64,000 nt of DNA, taken from Anisodus tanguticus. Taxonomy: Eukaryota > Streptophyta > Magnoliopsida > Solanales > Solanaceae. Every line of letters starts with the position of its first letter. The first letter of the stretch is position 1. The position numbers and the translations under genes were made by a program. Below the pieces are notes generated by a model. It worked only from the letters and a program-made list of their open reading frames with translations. It ran no database searches and was not told the origin of the DNA. The stretch covers positions 46,030,859-46,094,858 of the forward strand of contig CM067547.1 of the NCBI GenBank assembly GCA_034509755.1, written 5' to 3'. This document shows positions 46,640 to 58,130 of this stretch, one piece after another.

Positions 46640-47669
46640 TATCAGAATAGATATAGCATTCTTGATGAAGCAAAATGTAGAAACAAAACACATCAAAGGG
46701 AATGTCCAATATAAAGGGTTTGGGCCAGCAAGACCTGAATTTGGTCACGGGTCTGCTGGTCCAGATCCCGAGGTGCGGACCAAACCAAATAGTGGACCAC
46801 ATACGGTGAGCGCCCATCATCCAAAAAATTATAAGAATTAGACACAGAATACACAATTTAGCAAACGGAAATTAGGTTTCATAAAAATGACATGACGACT
46901 AATTATGATTTTATTAGAGGATAAATCAAAACATATGTAATGGATAATCCAAAAACACACAAGCGGTAGAACGGGCTTGAAGTTTGTTAATTGAAGCGGA
47001 TTGGAAAAGAGGATAACATAAACACCCAAACACCCTAAGATGAGAAAACAAAGGATGTTTATGATAAAGAATTTTTAGGGGAGATTGGTATGTTAATCCT
47101 TTGCTAGGGAGTATGTTAAGAAGGTAAGTAGCAATTTGTAATGCATGATGCCAAAATGAAGGTGGTAATGAATCATAGGCTAATAATGTTCGAACAATGT
47201 TATTAATGGTATAAATTTTTCTTTCGGATTTCCCATTTTGTGAGGACGTATAAGGACAAGAAAACTGAAAAGATATGCCATTAACCTTACAAAATTCCCT
47301 GAATGGCTCATTATCAAATTTCCTTCCATTATCACTTTGAATGTTTTTAATTTCCCGTTCAAATTGGGTACGGATGAATGCTATAAATGATAGGAATGTG
47401 GAAAAAATTGAGAATTTTTAGATAACGGAAAGGTCCACAAAATATTAGAATAATCATCCAAAAATAACACATAATAACGGTGGCCTAAAGACCTCAAAAC
47501 GGGGGATGTCAATCATTAGTACTACGTGTACTATTACACTCAATAAAATTATTGTTTTTAAGAGAGAAAAGTACAGACGCCCTCGGATCACCCAAACGTG
47601 GATGCCATAAGGAAGGTGCTAAGACGACAAACATTGACGGTGTGAATTGATTAGTGGTTGTGATGGTGG
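46640..47669 (-). pseudogene. Copia-2 integrase
   Basis: On the minus strand: APSLWHPRLGDPRAS, then FLDDYSNILWTF, REIKNIQSDNGRKFDNEPF (second Asp; the usual CDNG Cys is Ser), SQNGKSERKIYTI, LPPSFWHHALQ, and later CVFLDYPLH. Frames alternate and stops occur. The fragment ends in the proline-poor spacer before RT. Confidence 0.8.
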
Positions 47670-47674
47670 AAGTG

Positions 47675-49949
47675 TGTAACACCCCGTCCTTTCGGGTAAA
47701 CGTAGGCAGGTAGACGGGGGGCCCGGAAAGTTTAAGAATATTTACATATGCTAATAAGGAAATTAGTATATGAAAGGATGTGATCTTGAAACAATTTTGG
47801 ATTTAACAAGTGCGACGATGGGGATTAATAATAATAATTGTATATCCCCAAAGAGGTTATGGACTAGTGTCATATTACAAGAATTATGACATTCAGTATG
47901 AGAAGGTTTTATAAGTCATCAGGATTTAAGTGAATTGAGATCGGGAATTTAAGTGTTTTTATAATTAATTAATCCCATTTATACGTGTACATTTTTAAAA
48001 CACTGACTGAGTGATTAAGCCTTATAAGCGATCGGTGGCAGCTTCTCTGGTCTCCAAACAATCATCTTCTCCATTTTTTAAAGACCTTCATCTCTTCAAG
48101 CTTTCATCTACTTAAACTTCTGTAGACCCTTTTCTCTGGAGAAAGGATTGTTCCACTTCAATCAAAAGAAGTAATCCCAGTTGGTAGCCTATCAAATTTT
48201 TTACCAAATTGGGGATTTTCTGTAAGTTTTCATATAACAAAAAAGAGGGAAATTTATGGTGTTCTAGACCTTAATTCTAGTGAAATTGAAACCTTGAAGC
48301 AAGGTTGAAGGCTCAGAAACCAAGGCGAGACTTTGACTCTCGGCAAAACTTGAGCAAATCGATTTCGTGCTTCTAGTTCTGTCTGTCGAAATCCGGTACG
48401 GGCGAAAAGCTTTCCGAGGACCTTCATTGCTGATTCTAACTGAAGTAATTCTTCTTATCCTTTGGATTATATGAATCGCAGAACCTGATTATTACTAGTT
48501 CTAAGACGATTATCGAAAATGCTAAGTTAGTGGGGTGTTATCGGGACTGTTTGTACGAAATTGGAGGGTGCATGTAGAATTGCTGAACTGTTTTGGATGT
48601 TGTAATAGTAAGAAGAAGGATTAAGAGGGCTGAGTGTTTTGCTATATGCATATGTTTCGACATAGAAGAAGTATAGATTTTACGCGTACAAAGTATTCGC
48701 TAGAATGTCTCAATGAAGTGATTTCTAGTGTATTGGTCTGATTGTGATTTAAATCATACATATGGTGTAGATAATCATTCGTAGAGATTACAAGGACCCG
48801 CGGAACTTAGATAATTTTGACAAGGTATGCAAGGTTGTTTCTTTCTTTTGGCATAATACTATATGCGAAACATAACCATCGTGTTGCTACATAAATTACT
48901 CTACTCATAGTAGTTAGGAATGATCAAGTCATTGACCCATATGTCGAAAGAATGTCCAAGAATATTTCTAAGACCTTAATAAGGCACACCAGAAAAGATG
49001 TTGATGTTCCCAATGTTAACCAAAGGTGTAAAGGATATTATGTCACTCCGGATATTTTATTACTATTCATGCATTTCATTTGCATTGCATTCATATGTTA
49101 TCCGTGACCACTTGTGCTATGCACATTACTATATGGATATATATATATATATATAGGGATTGGGGAAAGGGGAAAGGGGAAAAGGTGTTATATACGCACA
49201 CCACTTGCAGCTAGTACAGACTATCACAAAAGAGCCCGAAGAGGCCAATACGATGGGATGCCCTTGTGTGGCGATATAACTTGATGCCCACAGAGGTGGT
49301 TATGGGAGGATTCATGTATGGACATTAGTATACCACATTTGTATTGTGCATACATTCATTACTCATTATATGGTATGATGCTCACAGAGGCTGTTATGGT
49401 AAGGAAGATGCCCGAAAAGGCTGATGTATATGTATACTACATTATGCATAACATTTAGGCATGTGTATTAGGGCCTTCAGAGGAATTTACCAATGTTCAG
49501 TTGTTTCTATTTCAAAATATGATATATCTCTGATATGTTATTTCTTATGCCTGACATACTCAGTACATCAGTCGTACTGACGTCCCTTTTGTCGTGGGAC
49601 ACTGTGTTTTATGCCCGCAGGTTCATATTGAGAGAGTGACGGTTCGCATTAGTAGGTTGCTGGCTCAGCTAGTATTTGGAGCACTCTATTTTGTTTCGGA
49701 GTTGCAGTCTGGTCGTGGTATGTTTTACTCTTTAGAGGCTTCTAGATAAGTGTCATGTGGTTAGTTGTCATGTATGGCCTTGTCGACCTTAGTATATAAA
49801 TGTGTAAGTTGGGGCTTTTGGGTTGGAACTTTATATAATCTATCACAGCTCAGTCCGTGTTTAAATGTGATTAAGGGTGGAGTGTAGATGTGATGACCGG
49901 CGGGTAGGGTCCGGGTGCCCGTCGCGGCTCTCTGGCTTGTGTTGTGACA
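47675..49949 (+). mobile_element. Tekay-like solo LTR, 2,275 bp
   Basis: TGTAACACCCCG...GTTGTGACA with exact 5-bp duplications AAGTG at 47670-47674 and 49950-49954. Related to the LTRs of 17846-26407 ('tgtaacacc', 'gacgatggggatta', the GCC-N6-GGC motifs, the 'tcagtcgtactgacgtcccttttgtcg' block near 49572), but a different subfamily in its first part. No interior, hence a solo LTR. A (TA)n run is at 49137-49155. It splits the copia-2 pre-integrase region. Confidence 0.92.
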
Positions 49950-49954
49950 AAGTG

Positions 49955-50333
49955 GTGATGGAATAGAGCTCACCCAGACTATCACATCTCATTAGAGGTA
50001 TCCCCGTCGAAAAATTCTTCAGAGAAAATAAAAAAGGGTCAAAGTCAATAGAAACCCAATTATCAGTTGTAAATTTTCAAACAGACACCAAATTTTTAAT
50101 TAAGTGAGGTGCATGAAGGACATTTTTCAAGGCTAATGTAGGTTCGGGGGAAATAAATTTGTGTGACCATAACCACAAATTGGAATTGAATTACCATTAC
50201 CAATAATTATGCCACCATTTTTGCTAAAATTGGAATAAGACAAGAGATTACCTGGTGTGGACGTCATGTGAGAAGTAGCACGGGTGTCCATATACCAATT
50301 TGTATCAGAAGGATTTAATCCAAGTGTATGCAT
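49955..50333 (-). pseudogene. Copia-2 protease
   Basis: MHTLGLNPSDTNWYMDTRAT with Arg in place of the catalytic-loop Gly of D-T/S-G (about 50280-50282), then GNLLSYSNFSKNGG and IPICGYGHTN. This substitution in the active-site triad would abolish protease activity. The reading reaches the pre-integrase region and the solo LTR. Confidence 0.85.
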
Positions 50334-50608
50334 CGCTACCTTGATATCCGTGTGGGTCGATGTGGCTATTAGGCCCGCAGCAGCGAAGGCCTACTGAGAC
50401 CGAGGACCAAACAGGCCGAGCCACCGCTGAGGTTTGGTTCGCCAAGCCGGGCCGCCGCCGCACGTTGGCCGATTCTTTGTCGGCCCGGCCCAAAAAGGAG
50501 GAGCCGGGGGAGCGTATTGGGCCACTGCCCACTAGCCCAACCCCACGGCCATGGTCGTCCGGCCCAAGGTTGCCGCTAGTGGTGCTAGGGTCCACGTTGT
50601 CCACTGCC

Positions 50609-51427
50609 TTAACTCTGTCCTCCGCCACTGCCACCATCGCGGCGGCGGCCGCAGTTTTTGCCACCATTTTTCCGATTTTGACCCTTTGTTCCGCCACCAT
50701 TAGTACGGTTTTGTCCAGAATGTTCCAAAAAGGAGTGAGGGTCATCGATGCCGCGAGATGTGGACACCATCATGGTGGAATTGGCTCTGGTTGCCGCCTT
50801 TTTAACCAATCTGGCTTCTTTTAAGGTGAGCATGGAACGTGCTTGGTAGAACGGCGGGAGATGATTGTTTTGACGAAGAAGAGTTCCAACTCCATTATAT
50901 GCCTCGGAGAGGCATGCAACCATCTGAAGAACAAGATGATCATTAGTGACAGATGTACCAACGTTCTTAAGTTGATCCGACAACTCCTTGAGCCTTTGAC
51001 AATAGGCTGAGACATTCGTAAAATCCTCGATATTTATGTGGGAGAATTCCTGCTCTAGGGTCACGGCTCCGGAATTTTTGTTGTCCTGGAATATAACACA
51101 CAACCTATTCCAAGCATCCATTGCAGTAGCGTCGGGTTCGATAATTGTCTGTAAGAGGTTCGTAGAGATGGTGGAATAGATCCATTGAAGGACCGTCGCA
51201 TCAAAAGTTACCCACAACTCAACTTCATCATCCGTGGTAGGTACCTTCTCCTTGCCTTTCGCCGGTGGGACGTTGTGATGGAGGACCCTATTAGACCGTG
51301 CGTGAATTTTAAACAATTCTTCCCACATCGCGTATTGGACGTTTTCCATCTCAAGAACAATAGGAATGTTGTTCTTGATATTGGAGACTGCAAGGGCAGG
51401 ATGAAAGGTGTTTTTTGTGGTAGACAT
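50609..51427 (-). pseudogene. Copia-2 gag, longest intact gag frame
   Basis: 272 residues from MSTTKNTFHPALAVSN. UBN2-type gag: IPIVLEMENVQYAMWEELFK, VLQWIYSTISTNLLQTI, AWNRLCVIFQDNKNSGAVTL, ELSDQLKNVGTSV, PPFYQARSMLTLKEA, then a Gly/Asn/Arg-rich nucleic-acid-binding tail without a clear Cys-rich zinc knuckle. The frame is open from the ATG but leaves the pol frame after the tail, so it is a gag ORF of a dead element. Its antisense open frames are shadows. Confidence 0.85.
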
Positions 51428-51563
51428 GATGGAAGAACAAGAGCAGAATTAAGGATTCGGATAAAATTTGAAGGGAGGGGGGAAGTCGACCGGCGGCCGA
51501 GAATCGGTCCGAGTAGGGCGGCGGAAGAGGGTTGTTTTTGGAGAAGGAAAAGTTTTCCCTAGA

Positions 51564-51784
51564 CTTCTGATAACATGAGAGAATAATCCCCTGATTATTT
51601 TCATTAATGTCCAATGTATATATACATGATATACAATATTTAATTATGAAAAATAAATCTATTTTTTCCTAATACACGACTACTACATTTATCTAATACA
51701 AAACTACTACCATAATTACACATGTAAAAGATTTCTAATAATATGGTAAGAGAATATATGTGTATACATACAATATACACGACA
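51564..51784 (-). repeat. Copia-2 5' LTR (209 bp) and PBS
   Basis: The LTR is 51576-51784 on the minus strand, TGTCGTGTATAT...CTCTCA, followed at 51575-51564 by tgttatcagaag, a one-base variant of the iMet primer site. Confidence 0.8.
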
Positions 51785-51796
51785 TGTATATTGTAT

Positions 51797-53202
51797 GTGA
51801 TTTAAATAATTCATATTGTGTAGATAATCATTCGTAGAGCTTACAAGGTTTAAGAGGGCTGGGTGTTTTGCTATATGCATAGGTTTCGACATAGAAGAAG
51901 TATAGATTTTACGCGTACAAAGTATTCGCTAGAATGTCTCAATGAAGCAATTTCTAGTGTATTGGTCTGATTGTGATTTAAATAATTCATATTGTGTAGA
52001 TAATCATTCGTAGAGCTTACAAGGACCCGCAGAAATTAGATAATTTCGACAACAAGGTATGCAAGGCTCTTTCTTTCTTTTGGCATAATACTATATGCGA
52101 AACATAACCATCATGTTGCTACATAAATTACTCTACTCTTAGTAGTTAGGAATGATCAAGTCATTGACCCCTATGTTGAAAGAATGTCCAAGTATGTTTC
52201 TAAGACCTTAATAAGGCACACCGGAAAATATGTTGATGTTCCCAATGTTAACCAAAGGTGTAAAGGATATTATGTCACTCCGGATATTTTATTACTATTC
52301 ATGCATTTCATTTGCATCGCATTCATATGTTATCCTGCACCACTTGTGCTATGCACATTACTATATGGTATGCACATTATATATGGTAATATATATATAT
52401 ATATATATGTATGTATGGGGATTGGGGAAAGGAAAAAAGTGTTATATACGCACACCACCTGCAGCTAGTACAGACTATCACAAAAGAGCCCGAAGAGGCC
52501 AATATGATGTGATGCCCTTGTGTGGCGATATAACTTGATGCCCACAGAGGTGGTTATGGGAGAATTCCTGTGTGGACATTAGTATACCGCATTTGCAATG
52601 TGCAAACATTCATTACTCATTATATGGTATGATGCCCACAGAGGCTGTTATGGTAAGGAAGATGCCCGAAGAGGCTGATGTATATGTATACTGCATTATG
52701 CATAACATTTAGGCATGTGTATTAGGGCCCTCGGAGGCATTTACTGATGTTCAGTTGTTTATGTTTCAGACTATGATATATCTCTGCTATGTTATTTCTT
52801 ATGCCTGACATACTCAGTACATCAGTCGTATTGACGTCCCTTTTGTCGGGGGACACTGTGTTTTATACCCGTAGGTTCATATTGAGAGAGTGACGGTTCG
52901 TATTAGTAGGTTGCTGGCTCAGCTGGTATTTGGAGGACTCTATTATGTTTCGGAGTTGCAGTCTGGTTATGATATGTTTTACTCTTTAGAGGCTTATAGA
53001 TAAGTGTCATATGGTTAGTTGTCATGTATGGCCTTGTCGGCCTTGGTATATAAATGTGTAAGTTGGGCTTTTGGGTTGGAACTTTATATAATCTATCATG
53101 GCTAAGTCCATGTTTAAATGTGATTAAGGGTGGAGTGTAGATGTGGTGCCCGGCGGGTAGGGTCCGGGTGCCCGTCGCGGCCCTCTGGCTTGGGTCGTGA
53201 CA
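51797..53202 (+). repeat. Duplicated Tekay-like LTR 3' part
   Basis: From about 51850 to 53202 this repeats 48621-49949 with scattered differences, ending in GTCGTGACA and followed by AAATG (cf. AAGTG at 49950). A 53-bp piece (51801-51853) recurs at 51972-52024, so the start reads X-Y-X rather than the Y-X of the first copy. (TA)n run at 52389-52408. Confidence 0.9.
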
Positions 53203-53203
53203 A

Positions 53204-53600
53204 AATGGTGATGGGATAGAGCTCACCCAGACTATCATATCTCATTAGAGGTATCCCCGTCGAAAAATTCTTCAGAGAAAATAAAAAAGGGTCAAAGTCA
53301 ACAGAAATCCAATTATCAGTTGTAAATTCTCGAACATACACCAAATTTTTAATTAAGTGAGGTGCATGAAGGACATTTTTCAAGGCTAAAGGTGGGTTCG
53401 AGGAAAATAAATTTGTGTGATTATAACCACAAATTGGAATTGAATTATCATTACCAACAATTATGCCACCATTTTTGCTAAAATTGGAATAAGACAAGAG
53501 ATTACCTGGTGTGGACGTCATGTGATAGGTAGCACCGGTGTCCATGTACCAATTTGCATCCGGAGGATTTAATCCAAGTGTATGCATCGCTACCTCGATA
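53204..53600 (-). pseudogene. Copia-2' protease
   Basis: MHTLGLNPPDANWYMDTGAT keeps the DTG active site, unlike copia-2. Continues ALKNVLHAPHLIKNLVYVRE to the LTR junction, where the open frame runs on into the antisense of the LTR. Confidence 0.8.
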
Positions 53601-53829
53601 TTCGTGTGGGTTGGGGTGGCTATTAGGCCCGCAGCAGCGAAGGCCTGCTGAGACCGAGGACCAACAGACAGCCAGTGGCCTTTGCCGAGGTTTGGTTCTG
53701 CCAAGCCTGGGCCGCTGCCTGTTGCTGATTGATGTTGGGCCTGGCCCAAAAAAAGGAGTCAGGAACTGTATTGGGCCACTTCCCACTAGCCCAACCCCAC
53801 GACCATGGTCGCTCGGCCCAAGGTTGCCG

Positions 53830-54695
53830 CTAGTGGTGCTGCGGTTCAGGCTGTCCACTGCCTCCACTCTGTCCTCCGCCACTGCCGTCACCGCGGCTGC
53901 CACCATCGCGGCGGCCGCCGCAGTTTTTGCCACTATTTTTCCAATTTTGACCCTTTGTTCCGCCACCATTGGTACGGTTTTGGCTCGAATGTTCTGAAAA
54001 TGAGTGAGGGTCATCGATGCCGTGAGATGTGGACACCATCATGGTGGAATTGGCTCTGGTTTCCGCCTTTTAACCAATCCGGCTTCTTTTAAGGTGAGCA
54101 TGGAATGTGCTTGGTAGAACGGTGGGAGAGGATTGCTTTGACGAAGAAGAGTTCCAACTCCATTATATGCCTCGGAGAGGCATGCAACCATCTGAAGAAC
54201 AAGATGATCATTAGTGACAAACGTACCAACGTTCTTGAGTTGATCCGACAACTCCTTGAGCCTTTGACAGTAGGCTGAGACATTCGTAAAATCCTCCATA
54301 TTTATGTGGGAGAATTCCTGCTCCAGGGTCACGGCTCCGGAATTTTTGTTGTCCTGAAATAAATCACGCAACCTATTCCAAGCTTCCATTGCAGTAGCGT
54401 CGGGTTCGATAATTGTCTGTAAGAGGTCCGTAGAGATGGTGGAATAGATCCATTGAAGGACTGTCGCATCAAGAGTTGTCCACAACTCAACTTCATCATT
54501 CGTGGTAGGTACCTTCTCCTTGCCTTTCGCCGATGGGACGTTGTGATGGAGGACTCTATTAGACTGTGCGTGAATTTTAAACAATTCTGCCCACGTCGCG
54601 TATTGGACGTTTTCCATCTCAAGAACTATAAGAATGTTGTTCTTGATATTGGAGACTGCAATGGCAGGATGAAAGGTGTTCTTTGTGGTAGACAT
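53830..54695 (-). pseudogene. Copia-2' gag, frameshifted
   Basis: Open from 54695 to 54039 (218 residues, same family as 51427-50609), then a one-base change after LTLKEAGLVK shifts the frame. The tail MMVSTSHGIDDPHSF...GGRRDGGSRG is open at 54042-53830. Confidence 0.82.
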
Positions 54696-54842
54696 GATGG
54701 AAGAACAAGAGCAGAATTAAGGATTCGAATAAAATTTGAAGGGGGGGAGAAGTCGGCCGGCGGCCGAGAATCGGTCCGAGTAGGGCGGCGGAAGAGGGTT
54801 GTTTTTGGAGAAGGAAAAGTTTTCCCTAGACTTCTGATACCA

Positions 54843-55049
54843 TGAGAGAATAATCCCCTGATTATTTTCATTAATGTCCAATGTATATATACATGATATA
54901 CAATATTTAATTATGAAAAATAAATTTTTTTTTCTAATACAAGACTATTACATTTTCCTAATACAAGACTACTACCATAATTACACATGTAAAAGAATTC
55001 TAATAATATGGTAAGAGAATATATGTGTATACATACAATATACACGACA
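54843..55049 (-). repeat. Copia-2' 5' LTR, 207 bp
   Basis: TGTCGTGTATAT...CTCTCA on the minus strand, like 51784-51576. The top-strand sequence beyond 55049 differs from that after 51784, which marks the right edge of the tandem duplication. Confidence 0.82.
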
Positions 55050-55592
55050 CATATATTCTTTCAGTAGAGGAATATATTTGATCCTTTTTCCTTTAAAAAT
55101 TGGTCAAAGTTTACATAATTTGACTCTGGAGAAGCAAAACATGAGAAGTAATTTGATACGGATGGAGTATTAAAATTTGACGATTTTCATCCAGAAATAT
55201 AGCAAAACTCTTGATTTAAATAGAATTGGTATTCACTAGTCCACAAGAACCGAGATAAATGTTAAGTATACGCATTCTGTGATTGATGTAATGTTTCACC
55301 CATTGTACAATGTCAAAATTGAAAAGAACAGGATAGACGTAAAAAGTAATATAAGAAAATTCACACTTCAAGTAAACTGATTACCAGTTCCAAAGACAAT
55401 AGCATCAACTTTCATCTTGACAATGACCAAAAGAGAAAACATCTGGACATAATTTGGTTCCCATGATTATTACTAGGAAATAACTTAAAACAGGGAATCG
55501 CAGCACACTTCACAGTTGACACCATTTTAAATAAACTACTATCTAAAACTGATGTACAAGCTGAACACCATGTTTCAAATATATCACCATTG
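55050..55592. other. 3' flank of the DUF688-like gene
   Basis: AT-rich, no ORF of note. Presumably includes the 3' untranslated region of the minus-strand gene that ends at 55593. Confidence 0.5.
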
Positions 55593-56249
55593 TTAAATGA
55601 ACGACGAAAATGCCTTCTTCACATTCTTCTTCACTGGATAATTGACTAGAAAACGCTTAGAATTCCCCATTCCGCAGCCAAAACATAGTGTGGAAGTTGG
55701 TGAATCAGGGATCTGCAGCTTCTCTTGATCATATTCCCCAACTTCTGATCTTGAACCGTACTTTCTTTGGTTGGAATAAGAAGTGGTTGGGACCGAAGAC
55801 ATTGAGAATGACGACGAACAGGATGATGAAACAGAAGGGGAAGTGAGTGAGGGTGAAAATGTGATGCTCTTGGAGGAAATCTTGGGCAAAATGGAGAGGA
55901 AAAAATTGGATTTTGTTTGTTTTTTCAAGGATTTCAAGTGGGCATTAGTTTGATAAGAAGGTGGAGGAGTAAGTGGTGGAAGAGAAGTGTCTGAAAATTT
56001 ATGTTTAGGAGTACCTGGTTGAGATTCCCAAACAAATGGAATTGAACCAGATGATCCTCCACGATAGTAATACCTGAAAGAAGACTCACCTTTTACAGTG
56101 CTTTCCTTAGACAAAAGCCTTGAAAAAAACTTGTCATCTTGTTTGATTAGTAGGAAATCTGCAGGATGATGATGAGATCTATTATCATGGCTGCCACCAA
56201 TCACCATTTTCTTTTCTTTTCTTTTCTCTTCTCTCTTCTTGCACTTCAC
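55593..56249 (-). CDS. DUF688-like plant protein, 218 aa, single exon
   Basis: Uninterrupted frame with normal, low-complexity plant-protein composition. IPFVWESQPGTPKHKF at residues 70-85 fits the 'P-F-x-W-E-x2-P-G-x-P-K' signature of the plant-specific DUF688 family (PF05097), and SLPPLTPPPSY (89-99) is the proline-rich segment that often follows it. A Ser-rich block spans 132-153, and there is a conserved-looking CFGCGMGNSKRF (189-200) near the end. The first 14 residues are Lys/Glu-rich; Met-15 (about 56207) is an alternative start giving MVIGGSHDNRSHHH. No signal peptide or membrane segment. Function unknown. It lies in a 2-kb low-repeat island between two opposed copia 5' LTRs. Gene likely real; family assignment from the short motif is moderate. 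Confidence 0.82.
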   Translation of the reverse strand: MKCKKREEKRKEKKMVIGGSHDNRSHHHPADFLLIKQDDKFFSRLLSKESTVKGESSFRYYYRGGSSGSIPFVWESQPGTPKHKFSDTSLPPLTPPPSYQTNAHLKSLKKQTKSNFFLSILPKISSKSITFSPSLTSPSVSSSCSSSFSMSSVPTTSYSNQRKYGSRSEVGEYDQEKLQIPDSPTSTLCFGCGMGNSKRFLVNYPVKKNVKKAFSSFI

Positions 56250-57060
56250 TTCAAGATCTGGAGAGGAAAATACAGATTTGAAGCTAAGATCTCAGTCTTG
56301 GATTTGGATATTTATTTTGTATATTCCAATCTAGTCTAATATAATTAAAGGGTCTTAAAATGGGTGATGAATTAAATGCATAGTTAATGTAAACTGATAT
56401 TAAAGGAGACCGTGCAGAGAAATGAGCGGCATTTTGATTTCTAGGAATTTGCCTGCAGTGGGATTATTATTGACTTGGGGACACTTTTATAATACAATAA
56501 ATAGAGTACATTTTTCAACTCCAACTAATGTGAGGTCAGTACATTGAAGAATGGCATTTTGTGTGTTAGTTAGTGTGTTATATAGTACTAGTACTTTGAG
56601 TAAAATGAGATTTAAAATTTAATGCAGTTGGCCAGGTAGTTCTAACTTATAAACGATTTTATTATTTTTTTTTTAAAAGAAAGAAATTCTTTATACCCCT
56701 TAAAATTTTCTAGGCCATTGATTAGAGGGATGATCTTGAGCTTCCGATCTGATTTTCATGAAAATTGAATTAAGAAAAAATAAATTCGGTACAGATGGGC
56801 AGGAAGGTGGATCTAATAAATGGGAAATGGATGTGGTCCATGACTATTTAAGATAAAGTTGTTTCCATGGTGATGAGAAGACAAAAGTTTACATCGTTTG
56901 GTTATGTAACTTTCATCCATTTTAATTACTCTCCAAATCATAAATTCCGAAATGCAACATATTGGACGTATACCTAACAGTTTAATATTTGACCTCTACA
57001 CTTATACTCTTTTAACAGTAATGTTTTTGATAAAATATACGTAGTATATTCCTAATATAC
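56250..57060 (-). promoter_or_regulatory. Upstream region of the DUF688-like gene
   Basis: AT-rich, no other gene. The leader before the ATG is purine-rich on the minus strand (gaagagagaagagaaaagaa). A TATA-like 'aatatacaaaataaata' is at about 56309-56325 on the minus strand. The 56,650 region has a T/A run. It ends at the copia-3 LTR. Confidence 0.4.
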
Positions 57061-57248
57061 TGCGTGTATTTCTAAATATTATTGGTGATATTGTACATCT
57101 GTAATTTTGGTAATGATCTTTAGTATTAGAAAATGTATATTTGATTTCCGTAATTGTAGGTTAGGTTTACTATTGTATATCATGTATATAAACCTATTAC
57201 ATTAATGAAAATAATCATGAGATTATTCTCTTTTCATGGTATCAGTAG
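57061..57248 (+). repeat. Copia-3 5' LTR and PBS
   Basis: Ends ...TTCTCTTTTCA at 57236, followed by tggtatcagtag (57237-57248). The left boundary is by similarity to TGTCGTGTATAT of the minus copies (here tgcgtgtatt at 57061) and is uncertain. Confidence 0.65.
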
Positions 57249-57363
57249 TATAGGAAAAAAATTTCCTCTTCCGCCGCCCTACTCATACATCGGCCATCGG
57301 CCGTAACTCCCCATTCCCTTCAATTTTTTTCCGAAAACCTAATTCTCCTCTTGTTCTTCCATC

Positions 57364-58130
57364 ATGTCTACCACAAAGAACACCTTTCATCATGCCCTTG
57401 CAGTTTCCAATATCAAGAACAACATCCTTATCGTTCTTGAGATGGAAAACGTCCAATACGAGACGTGGGCAAAATTATTTAAAATTCACGCAAGGTCTAA
57501 TAGAGTCCTCCGTCACATCGTCAAACCGGAAAAAGGCAAGGAGAAGGTGCCTTCCACCCAGACAATAATCGAACCCTGCGCCACGACAATGGAAGCTTGG
57601 AATAGGTTGCGTGATATATTCCAAGATAATAAAAATTCTCGTGCCGTGACCCTTGAGCAAGAATTCTCCCATATAAATATGGAGGATTTTCATAATGCCT
57701 CGGCCTATTATCAAAGGCTCAAGGAGTTGTCGGATCAACTAAAAAACGTTGGTGCGCCCGTCACGAATGATCGTCTCGTTCTTCAGATGGTTGCTAGCCT
57801 CTCAGAGGCGTATAATGGGGTTGACACTCTTCTTCACTAAAGCAATCCTCTCCCACCGTTCTACCATGCACGTTCCATGCTCACATTAGAAGAAACACGA
57901 TTGGCTAAAAAGGCGGCTACTGGAGCCAATTCCGTCATGATGGTGTCCACGTCTCGCGAACCTGATGACTCTCAATCGTTCTCTGAAAAATATGGTCAAA
58001 ATCGTAACAACGGGGGTGACAAAAAGGGTTAAAACCGTGGAAAAAATCACGGTGGCGGAGGCAAGGGTGGTGGTCACGGCAGCAACGGCGAAGGCAGTAG
58101 TGGCAGTGGCGGATGAGCAGCCGACAGTGG
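57364..58130 (+). pseudogene. Copia-3 gag, deleted and stopped
   Basis: MSTTKNTFHHALAVSN..., but 27 residues present in copia-2 between KVPxT and QTIIEP (DDEVELW...NLL) are missing. An in-frame TAA stands at 57838 where copia-2 reads Gln (LLH/LLR before SNPLPPFY). The rest continues to the Lys/Gly-rich tail, out of frame. Confidence 0.82.

Larger units (their letters stand above)
46620..51784 (-). mobile_element. Copia-2, 3'-truncated Ty1/copia element with a nested solo LTR
   Basis: Read on the minus strand: 5' LTR (51784-51576), PBS, gag (51427-50609), protease (50333-49955), solo-LTR insertion (49949-47675), then the rest of the pre-integrase region and integrase (47669-46640). RT, RNase H and the 3' LTR are absent. 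Same family as copia-1 and copia-3 by gag, protease and integrase sequence. Confidence 0.87.
53203..55049 (-). mobile_element. Copia-2', tandem-duplicated 5' half of copia-2
   Basis: Near-identical to 49950-51784: 5' LTR 55049-54843, PBS tggtatcagaag (54842-54831), gag 54695-53830, protease to about 53204. Ends at the same LTR junction as copia-2, which shows that it arose by duplication after the LTR inserted. Confidence 0.88.

Noticed and set aside
50360..53997. Plus-strand ORFs of 147-154 aa at 50360-50824 and 53554-53997
   Set aside because: Antisense of copia-2 and copia-2' gag/protease; the same shadow occurs in both duplicates.
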